From the NCBI GenBank assembly GCA_964355795.1, contig CAYHEQ010000014.1, forward strand, positions 1 to 18,164: a stretch of DNA of 18,164 bases, read 5' to 3'. The notes under the pieces are model-generated. The model was not told the origin of the DNA. It saw only the letters and a program-made list of their open reading frames with translations, and searched no databases. This DNA is from CAYHEQ01 sp964355795 (GTDB lineage: Bacteria; Patescibacteriota; JACPGU01). Position numbers and translations under genes: made by a program. Shown here piece after piece: positions 5,153 through 12,057 of the stretch; within the stretch, counting starts at the first letter, position 1; the number at the start of each line of letters is the position of its first letter.

Positions 5153-7006
5153 ATGGAAAATCGCATCCCCATGAACAGCGAAAGCTTACAGGAGGCCTTT
5201 CCTGCTATCTATCAGGACTTTTTTTCCAAGTGCTCGATTGCCGTTTCGGCGTCGGGTTCTTTTTGGTTCGCGGGCGAATACGCCGTACTTGAGGGTGGCT
5301 TGGCAATTCTTCAGAAGGTGCCCATGCGATTCTATATTGGCATCAGCCCTTCTGAAAAACCCGGGGTAACTGATTTGGGTGGCTACGAATTCGTTCATTC
5401 TAAAAAAGAATTCAAAAAAGTAGATTTCCACTATTGGTGGCAGATAACCAAGGAGGCCTTCAACGATTTTCTCGAAAATGAGCTGAAAAAAACTCTACCC
5501 GATGGATATCCGCCAGGCATCAACATCACTTACCTATCGGAAATCCCTACTTCTAGCGGGATCAATGCTTCTGCCGCCCTATCAGCGACCATGGCTTGCG
5601 CTTTTTTAACCTACACCGGAGAAATAACGCCCGAGATTTACAATAGCTGGAAGGGCAAAAAAGTATCGGAACTTTCAAAAGACAATCTTTTTGATCGCGC
5701 TTTTAGGTTGGCTTGGAAAATAGAGGCCATTCTTCACGGTGGCGCTTCCTCCGGAGCTACCGTTTTGGCCGCTTTTGTCAACAGCAACTATCCTATAATC
5801 TATTTTTCCGAAAAAAGAAGTGGCCGAAAAGACGCGAGCGGAAAAACGCGCTTCCCAGCCTACGATCCAAAAACAATCAGTATCTTCGACAAAATAGAAT
5901 TCCGGTGTTTTGGCCTTGATGAATTGGAGCCGGATATCACCGGCGAATGGCCTATCGATTTCGGCCTGATTTATTCTGGCGATTTTATCCGTACACCAAT
6001 GGTCATCAAGTCCATGCCTGATTTTGAGGGACACCTAGAGAGAGTGCGTGCTTTAATTAAAGAGAAAATAGGATCAATCATCAAAAAAATGCCCTCTCAT
6101 ATTGTCTTGACGGATATCATCAAAAGTCCGCAGGAAATTCGCAATAGCTATATGCGCTCCATTAATGCTACTGCCGCCAGAGTTTTTTACAATCTCATCT
6201 GGACTTTTCGAGCAGGAGGCTCTGACGCTAGATTTGCCAAATTGGCTGACACCATCAATATCTATCAAGATTCGCTGAGGACATTCAACATCTCTTCGCC
6301 TAGACTAGATTTCATTTGCGACTCCATAGTCCATGAGGGAGAAAAAAGAAACGAAAAAATAGGTTGCAAATTGAGTGGCTCCGGCAAAAAGGGTGATATC
6401 CTTTTCGTCGCTCCCTGCAATAGTTTTCGGGAAGATATCTGGACCATTATTTCCGGTCTACGAGACGAAACAAGAGAGGATATTTCTCTAGATTACGCTT
6501 CTTGGCTAGACGGAATCGGGGACAAAAATGTGTCCCTAGAACAGGATCTGAAAACCAATGTTTTGTCGCCTCTTATTTCCAAGGGGACGGTAGAAATCGA
6601 GAGATTAGATTCTGGTGGTAAAATAAGCCACGAAATATACACGCTGGACAAATTTGAGCGAGAAAAAAATAGTTTTGGCTTACTGTTGGATTTGCCAAAC
6701 GGAGATATTTATATTAAAGGAAGAAAACTGACCTCCAAAGATGTGAAGACGGCTAGAGAAACGGTTTCCGTTCTCGATATTTTGATCAAAAGCATTCGCA
6801 AAGCAGTGCCAAACACTTCTTTCTCTCATTCTTCTTACGCCTCCGATCGAGGAGAATTTCAGGGTAAAATCATCAGCCCTCTAAACAAAATACTAGAAAA
6901 AGAAACAGGCGAAAAACTTCCCGTGTCAATCTCTGGGAGTATAGATGTTTTCTCTGTCAAGTTAGAGGCTGGTGCAAATATCTGCTTGATAAAGAGAAGA
7001 TTTTGA
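5153..7006 (+). CDS. GHMP-kinase-fold protein with extra C-terminal domain
   Basis: A 617-residue protein. The first ~420 residues follow the GHMP kinase layout (mevalonate, phosphomevalonate, galactose and homoserine kinases): motif 1 SGSFWFAGEYAVLEGG (34-49), motif 2 EIPTSSGINASAALSA (130-145; phosphate-loop equivalent of PxxxGLGSSAA) and motif 3 KLSGSGKKGDILFV (406-419). Between 2 and 3, AWKIEAILHGGASSGATVLAAF (187-208) aligns with the mevalonate kinase E...HG.PSG.D segment, but Ala replaces the catalytic Asp. Residues 430-617 go beyond the usual 300-400-residue family length; 535-605 (ETVSVLDILIKSIRK ... SYASDRGEFQGKIISPLNKI) looks like a helical or winged-helix domain. Substrate unknown; GEYAVLEGG is closest in look to phosphomevalonate kinases. 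The frame is open upstream to 4919, but ATG 5153 fits the promoter and the domain. It probably shares a transcript with the next gene. Confidence 0.75.
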   Translation: MENRIPMNSESLQEAFPAIYQDFFSKCSIAVSASGSFWFAGEYAVLEGGLAILQKVPMRFYIGISPSEKPGVTDLGGYEFVHSKKEFKKVDFHYWWQITKEAFNDFLENELKKTLPDGYPPGINITYLSEIPTSSGINASAALSATMACAFLTYTGEITPEIYNSWKGKKVSELSKDNLFDRAFRLAWKIEAILHGGASSGATVLAAFVNSNYPIIYFSEKRSGRKDASGKTRFPAYDPKTISIFDKIEFRCFGLDELEPDITGEWPIDFGLIYSGDFIRTPMVIKSMPDFEGHLERVRALIKEKIGSIIKKMPSHIVLTDIIKSPQEIRNSYMRSINATAARVFYNLIWTFRAGGSDARFAKLADTINIYQDSLRTFNISSPRLDFICDSIVHEGEKRNEKIGCKLSGSGKKGDILFVAPCNSFREDIWTIISGLRDETREDISLDYASWLDGIGDKNVSLEQDLKTNVLSPLISKGTVEIERLDSGGKISHEIYTLDKFEREKNSFGLLLDLPNGDIYIKGRKLTSKDVKTARETVSVLDILIKSIRKAVPNTSFSHSSYASDRGEFQGKIISPLNKILEKETGEKLPVSISGSIDVFSVKLEAGANICLIKRRF

Positions 7007-7071
7007 GTTGAGATTATTTTTTCTCCAATTTTTCCGTTTCTTTCAATCAATATAAATGTCAATATAGCAAT

Positions 7072-7554
7072 ATGAAAAAAATAAATATCTATATCATAGC
7101 CAGGATCGATAAGGATGCTCATACTTGGATAGACGGGGTCTGTGACAAATTAGACAAAAATATTTTTGATATTTTTAGCCCAAAAGACCATAATCCGTGG
7201 AATGAAAAACATGAATTTTTTTCAAAACAAGTTTTCGATACGGATCTTGTGGCCATAGAAAAATCAGACATAGGATTGATGTTGCCTGAATATGGTTGCG
7301 ATTGTTCCTGGGAAGCCGGCTGGTACGCCAGCAGGAAGAAGCCGGTGGTTGTTTTCGTCAATGATCAAGCCAAATGGCTTAAAGACTGGATGGTAAAGGG
7401 GGGTGTCGATTATGTTATTACCAACAACCAAAAAACTCTGGCTATTCTCCAAAAAGACCCCATCCTCAAGTACAAAAAAATCATTTCTATAGAAAACATA
7501 GCTGAACTCAACCATTTGCTACGAGCAATACACGAAAAGCAATCGATGGAATAG
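7072..7554 (+). CDS. Nucleoside 2-deoxyribosyltransferase-like protein
   Basis: A 160-residue protein with the layout of the nucleoside 2-deoxyribosyltransferase (NDT) superfamily: IYIIARID at the N-terminus (Y7), FSPKD (35-39), FDTDLVAIEKSDIGLMLPEYGCDCSWEAGWYASRKKPVVVF in pieces across 55-95. E81 in WEAGW sits where NDTs carry the nucleophilic Glu, with D57 and D66 as candidate acids and KKPVVVF as the typical strand after the helix. NDTs transfer or hydrolyse N-glycosidic bonds of (deoxy)nucleosides; the actual substrate here is unknown. It starts 65 nt after the GHMP-like gene with no obvious Shine-Dalgarno, and a terminator follows, so the two likely form a two-gene unit. AT-rich boxes at 7051-7068 could be a second promoter but have no good -35. 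Confidence 0.75.
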   Translation: MKKINIYIIARIDKDAHTWIDGVCDKLDKNIFDIFSPKDHNPWNEKHEFFSKQVFDTDLVAIEKSDIGLMLPEYGCDCSWEAGWYASRKKPVVVFVNDQAKWLKDWMVKGGVDYVITNNQKTLAILQKDPILKYKKIISIENIAELNHLLRAIHEKQSME

Positions 7555-7572
7555 TAATTTTGCGACCTATGA

Positions 7573-7607
7573 AAAATGCGCTCTTTTGGAGAGCGTATTT
7601 TATTTTT
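7573..7607 (+). terminator. Intrinsic terminator after NDT-like gene
   Basis: Arms 7573-7584 and 7590-7601 (AAAAT, mismatch, CGCTCT with AGAGCG, mismatch, ATTTT) with a TTTGG loop, followed by ATTTTT. It closes the 5153-7554 transcription unit. Confidence 0.8.
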
Positions 7608-7676
7608 CTCCATTTTTTCCCTAGTTTTCTTTTTGGGAGTGAATTATCCTGAAAGAAAAAATAATCCCCGCCTATT

Positions 7677-7910
7677 ATGGAAGATGCCTTGTGCGCTACT
7701 TGCAAACAGCCCACTCAACCCGTGAACGCCATCACTTGCTCCTCGTGCAGAAAAATTTATCACAAAGTCGCTCATTGCGTTACCGCTTCCGCCACCGAAT
7801 CCACGTGTTCCGTCTGTCGCCAAGAAAAAGCGCGCATCCTAGAACGTTCCTGTCCCCGTTGCCAAAAGCATCTGTGGAGCTTCCATATAGAATGCGGGAA
7901 AGTATTTTAG
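7677..7910 (+). CDS. Small zinc-finger protein, PHD/RING-like
   Basis: A 77-residue protein with ordered metal ligands: C6-C9, C21-C24, H29 then C34, C44-C47, which gives the Cys4-His-Cys3 order and spacing of a PHD/RING-type cross-brace binding two zincs. A further C59-C62, H70, C73 set suggests a third site. It resembles the group called prokaryotic RING fingers, which occur near ubiquitin-like or signalling systems in other bacteria, though no such partner is visible here. It lies after a terminator, so it needs its own promoter; none is convincing and there is no Shine-Dalgarno. A second overlapping frame (7691-7924) is rejected because the cysteine pattern belongs to this frame. Role unknown; protein or RNA binding are both possible. 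Confidence 0.7.
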   Translation: MEDALCATCKQPTQPVNAITCSSCRKIYHKVAHCVTASATESTCSVCRQEKARILERSCPRCQKHLWSFHIECGKVF

Positions 7911-7977
7911 GGAACGCGAATTGACAGCCACTATCCGCATCTTAATCCTAATTTTCATTCAAATAAATCCGAATAAA

Positions 7978-8001
7978 TATAATTAACGCAGTAGAAAGGA
8001 G
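7978..8001 (+). promoter_or_regulatory. -10 box and strong ribosome binding site of the giant surface protein
   Basis: A perfect TATAAT at 7978-7983 lies 22 nt before ATG 8006, with AAAGGAG at 7995-8001 four bases from the start. No good -35 is seen at 16-18 nt spacing. TTGACA at 7921-7926 is too far for this -10. The strong ribosome site contrasts with the leaderless-looking genes nearby. Confidence 0.5.
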
Positions 8002-8005
8002 CTTT

Positions 8006-11000
8006 ATGTTAGGACTCAAACACAAAATATGGCAAATTACTGGAGGATTACTCTCCTGTGTCAGCAAGTCGTTCCGCCCGCTTATGATTAAAAAAGCGGG
8101 TATTTTTTTGCTGGTGGGAGCGATGATGACGGGCTTGTTGCCGATGAAGGCGTTGGCCTACAACTGGGACGATTCTCCTACGGCAAGCATATCCTATAGC
8201 TCACTTTATGTTTACGAAAGAGATTGGGTGACCCTAGACGGCTCTGGGAGCTATAACCGAAAAGGTGGCTCTATCAATTACGAATGGAGAGACAATGGGT
8301 CTCTTTATAATTACACATCAAGTGGGTCTGGAACATTTCCTATCGGTGAACATAATATAAAATTGACAGTAACAAACAACATAGGTTTAAAACAAACTGC
8401 CGAAGTTATGGTGACGGTGTATTCTGTCCCCACCAATAAATATCCGATTATTAGTATGAGCATAAACCCTACGGATGCCGCAGAAGGACAAGACATATCT
8501 TTTAGCGCAAATGGGAGTTATGACCCAGAGGGAAAATCTATTTACTATGAGTGGTATGATAATGGAGTATATTTCGCTAATATCTCACAATTTCCCAAAA
8601 AACTTTTTCCCGGACCACATGAAATAAAGCTCAAGGTAAGAGATGCCGATGGGATGAGCGCAGAAAAAGCCATGAGCGTTTATGTTCGTTCCGTAAATCT
8701 TAGCCCTATAGCCACTATCAAAACTTCGGCAACCATTATTAATCAGGGCGAAACAATTGAATTTGATGGCTCCGATAGTAGCGATCCCAACGGAGATCAG
8801 TTAATCTTTACATGGGCCGATGGCTGGAGATTACTGTCTAGTGAAGCAAAATTCAGCCAACGATTCGATACGGTCGGAACTTATAATATAAGGTTGCTCG
8901 TCAACGACAATAGGGGGCTTACAGATTCTAAATATGTTTCTATCGTGGTCAATACTATTACTCCACCATCCGTGCCTATAGCGGTAATTGATTGTAATGG
9001 TACGACCATGGTTGAGAGAGAAACAGCAATATACTGCGATGCATGGAAAAGCTCCGATCCAAAAGGTAGTCAATTAACTTATGAATGGCGCATTGATGGC
9101 ATAATCATGCCCAATACTTCGAGAACAGCTTACTTAAACGGCCAGGTGGGTCAACACACCGCTACCTTAAAAGTAAAAAATGCTCTTGGCGTTACCAGCA
9201 CAAATGAATCTAGGTGGGACTTCACTGTTACTGCAACACCTAAACCTTCAGTTTATACCGTCGGTAATGTCAAAATATACGCCGACACGATAGAAACAAT
9301 TTCAACTGGCGTTTATAAAGCTACCGGCAATATTCGACTGGGCAGTTTATCAAGTGCCGATACTAAAATCAGTATTGGGTCTGGTGGTTTTGTTGTCTTT
9401 GATACCAACACTAAGATTATTTCCGGTAATGGCCTTCTTACGATTGCTGGATATGGGCAAACAATAAAGGGCAGTTTTGACATCCACTCTACTGGCGCTT
9501 ACATCTCTACTACCAAAATAGATGAGTATTACGGCAATTCTCCTTCTGCTCTCGGACTTGACAATATGATCAAAAATGCCATCGCCACCACCCGGCCACA
9601 AAAATTAATCGTGTATTTAGATAACGGCAAAATTACAGGGAAAGACCCCATGTATTTTTTGCCTATCCCGGTTGCTATCCTCAATACCGTCTGGAAGCCT
9701 AGGCTGTCAGAATTTACCATAGATCCTTTGACAAAAATATCCCTCATTGCCATGGGCGATATTGAAGGTGGTGGATACTTGCCGGTCAGTAACTACTTCG
9801 GAGTATCCCCCTTAGGCAAAGGCAACATAGTTATTGATTCAGCGAATAATTCTATAAATATTACTGGGGGTATTTTTGGACAAGGGATCTTTGCCCCCTT
9901 TAATCAAATAGCCGGTGGCGAAATAATCATCAATCTCAACCAAGGAGAGTTGTTCATACAGAATGATGGTGGGCTAAAAATATCCGAGCATTTGCTCAAA
10001 AGGACTCCTCTGAGCGGCACAATCCAAGAACTATTCCTGATCGATAGTGGTAGCTCCCTCCATATCAAACTGGGCTGGGATACGGGTCGTTTCGCCATAG
10101 AGAATACTCGCCTTAAGCTTGTCGGAATTAACGGGATAGATCTCTTTACTATCAGTGGTGATTTCATCGTTGATTTGGCTAAAAAAGAAATGGAGATAAA
10201 AGGCAAGCCACTAGTAAAGATGAATATGGACTGGGGGAAACTTTCCTTCGGTGGTAGCACCAAACTAAATTGGCAAGATGCGGTCTTGTCAAGCGACGGT
10301 AGTGTAAGTCTGGGCTTGGCTGAGACCATGCCTTCCATAACCATAGCCAGCGCAAGCTTAATGATTGATTTTGACGATCTCAAAGGAGAAATAACAACAT
10401 GGGGTGGCGCACAGCTTGGTTCGGTGTTTACCTACAAGGCAATCGATGGCAAAATTGTTCTCGATCTAAAGAATAAAACTTTCCTCTCTTCCGGAATATT
10501 ACAACTACCAGTTCTAGGAGATGTTAGTGGAACCCTGGGTCTTGACGGCAATGGTATATATTTCTTGGCCAAGACTAGCGTTATTAATTTAGGCGGATTC
10601 AGCCTCGCCATGGCTGATACCAAATTGAGAGTCGGCATTAGCGGTATCACTGGAAAAGGACATATTAACTTGGCGGGCGTTACTCAAGCTGATGGCGAAT
10701 TCAATATCAATGGTAATGGGGCTGTAGACTTTGCCGTGAGCGCATCTGTTGACCTTGCTGGTATGAAATTGTTAGCCACAAAAGTTCGGATAGGAACTAA
10801 TGGCCTAGAAGTATCCGGTAAACTAGATGTATCAATTTGCAGTCTCGACACCAATATTATTATCCCGCAACAAGGCATCGGCGTCGCAACGGGAACAACG
10901 GGCGGAACCTGTAGCATCCATGCCTCACTACTCAATATGGCACTTAATACCGGGACAACACTAAGGGGTAGCTATAACAGTGGAAAATTCATCATGGAGG

Positions 11001-11899
11001 GCGATATTGAAATACCCTTCATGGGCAAAAAGGGAGCCGTTTTTACTCTCTCTGCGCAACAATTAGTTATAGATAGCTATACCATCAGAAGCCTGAACGG
11101 CAATAATCCTATTGTTATATCGCTTATGACCCCTCTCCTTCATACCCTTTCTGGCTCCGTTAAAGATAGTGTAAATAGAGGAATATCAGGAATAAAGATT
11201 AATATTGAGTCAACCGCAAGTAGCGCACAAAAAGCATCTTCTACGACAAATAGCAATCAGGTCATATCCGTCGTTACTGACACTGCCGGCAATTTCTCCA
11301 CAAAACTTGCCGTCGGCTCATGGAAAGTAACCCCCGCCTCAACTCAATACACACTAACGCCAGCTTCCGCAACAGTTCTGGTTAATGGCAATCAGCAGGT
11401 GTCCTTCAGAACTCTTACTCCAGATATCCGCGTTTCTATCGGTGGTCTCGTCAAAGACCAATACGGCAAGCCTATTGCTGGCGCTATCGTGGCTTCAAAA
11501 TCCAATCCCAATATAAGAGCCGTCACTAACGTCAGTGGGCTTTACAAAATCACCTTGAACGCCGGTAGTGGCTGGCTGACAGTCACCAAAAGTCCGTACT
11601 ATTTCAAATCCGCTTCCTACGCCAGCAATATGAGTCAACAAATCAATTTCATCGCCCTACCTACCTACATCGCCTTCGGCTATGTGAAAAAAGGAAGTAT
11701 GCCTATTCAGGGGGTGGCGGTGAAATTCAACGGCCTGCTCAATATCTCCGCCTACACGAACAAAAACGGCTACTATCAGATTACCTTGCCGGCGGGGCTG
11801 TGGCGAATAGAAGCGACCAAGATGGGCGCCAGATTCTCCCCCGCGAGCGCTACGCTTGACCTCAAGAAAAACAGTATGCTGAATTTCACGGGACTATAG
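8006..11899 (+). CDS. Giant secreted protein: PKD domains, long beta-rich region, three carboxypeptidase-regulatory-like domains
   Basis: A 1297-residue exported protein. Residues 28-51 form a signal sequence (IKKAGIFLLVGAMMTGLLPMKALA, cut before Y52) after a long basic N-region; ATG 8006 is fixed by AAAGGAG. Four PKD-like domains follow at about 57-140, 147-228, 232-316 and 322-410 (repeated DGSGSYN / NGSYDPEG / DGSDSSDPNG and YEW.DNG, HNIKLTV motifs). Residues ~415-1045 are Gly-, Ile-, Leu- and Asp-rich alternating strands with recurring G-x-G-x-I words, probably a beta-solenoid or beta-sheet shaft; I do not recognise the family. Three carboxypeptidase-regulatory-like (CNA-B-like) repeats end the protein (1048-1144, 1145-1221, 1222-1297; each with V.D..G..I.G..V.......T...G.Y...L..G.W). 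No sortase motif, membrane anchor or catalytic motif is visible. Likely a cell-surface adhesin or stalk. Confidence 0.85.
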   Translation: MLGLKHKIWQITGGLLSCVSKSFRPLMIKKAGIFLLVGAMMTGLLPMKALAYNWDDSPTASISYSSLYVYERDWVTLDGSGSYNRKGGSINYEWRDNGSLYNYTSSGSGTFPIGEHNIKLTVTNNIGLKQTAEVMVTVYSVPTNKYPIISMSINPTDAAEGQDISFSANGSYDPEGKSIYYEWYDNGVYFANISQFPKKLFPGPHEIKLKVRDADGMSAEKAMSVYVRSVNLSPIATIKTSATIINQGETIEFDGSDSSDPNGDQLIFTWADGWRLLSSEAKFSQRFDTVGTYNIRLLVNDNRGLTDSKYVSIVVNTITPPSVPIAVIDCNGTTMVERETAIYCDAWKSSDPKGSQLTYEWRIDGIIMPNTSRTAYLNGQVGQHTATLKVKNALGVTSTNESRWDFTVTATPKPSVYTVGNVKIYADTIETISTGVYKATGNIRLGSLSSADTKISIGSGGFVVFDTNTKIISGNGLLTIAGYGQTIKGSFDIHSTGAYISTTKIDEYYGNSPSALGLDNMIKNAIATTRPQKLIVYLDNGKITGKDPMYFLPIPVAILNTVWKPRLSEFTIDPLTKISLIAMGDIEGGGYLPVSNYFGVSPLGKGNIVIDSANNSINITGGIFGQGIFAPFNQIAGGEIIINLNQGELFIQNDGGLKISEHLLKRTPLSGTIQELFLIDSGSSLHIKLGWDTGRFAIENTRLKLVGINGIDLFTISGDFIVDLAKKEMEIKGKPLVKMNMDWGKLSFGGSTKLNWQDAVLSSDGSVSLGLAETMPSITIASASLMIDFDDLKGEITTWGGAQLGSVFTYKAIDGKIVLDLKNKTFLSSGILQLPVLGDVSGTLGLDGNGIYFLAKTSVINLGGFSLAMADTKLRVGISGITGKGHINLAGVTQADGEFNINGNGAVDFAVSASVDLAGMKLLATKVRIGTNGLEVSGKLDVSICSLDTNIIIPQQGIGVATGTTGGTCSIHASLLNMALNTGTTLRGSYNSGKFIMEGDIEIPFMGKKGAVFTLSAQQLVIDSYTIRSLNGNNPIVISLMTPLLHTLSGSVKDSVNRGISGIKINIESTASSAQKASSTTNSNQVISVVTDTAGNFSTKLAVGSWKVTPASTQYTLTPASATVLVNGNQQVSFRTLTPDIRVSIGGLVKDQYGKPIAGAIVASKSNPNIRAVTNVSGLYKITLNAGSGWLTVTKSPYYFKSASYASNMSQQINFIALPTYIAFGYVKKGSMPIQGVAVKFNGLLNISAYTNKNGYYQITLPAGLWRIEATKMGARFSPASATLDLKKNSMLNFTGL

Positions 11900-11936
11900 A
11901 ACAGGCGAAATTAACCCGCTAAGGTCTGCAAGGTAT

Positions 11937-11968
11937 GGCCTGTCGAGGAGGTGTCCCCTCGACAGGCC
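11937..11968 (+). terminator. 12-bp hairpin in the spacer between two surface protein genes
   Basis: GGCCTGTCGAGG (11937-11948) pairs exactly with CCTCGACAGGCC (11957-11968), 8-nt loop. T-rich sequence begins only about 10 nt later (ATTTT, then a run of T at 11987-11992), so termination would be weak or partial; it may only modulate read-through into the next gene. Confidence 0.45.
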
Positions 11969-12057
11969 CAGGTAGTATTTTCCTCCTTTTTTCCTTTGTT
12001 TTCGTCAAAAGGGGTGCTAAGATAAGAGTAAGCACGATTTTACCAATAAAAATATCT

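Noticed and set aside
5153..7006. TGA recoding as glycine or tryptophan (as in some CPR lineages)
   Set aside because: Genes end at TGA where domains end, and no gene needs TGA read as sense.
7691..7924. Overlapping 77-codon frame on the zinc-finger gene
   Set aside because: It is basic and low in pattern, while the other frame has twelve ordered Cys/His ligands.
7921..7949. TTGACA at 7921 as part of a promoter
   Set aside because: No acceptable -10 box lies 16-18 nt downstream; the good TATAAT at 7978 is too far away.
11935..12057. 41-residue N-terminal extension of the 1042-residue surface protein
   Set aside because: It covers a stem-loop and would place a second hydrophobic stretch before a normal signal peptide.
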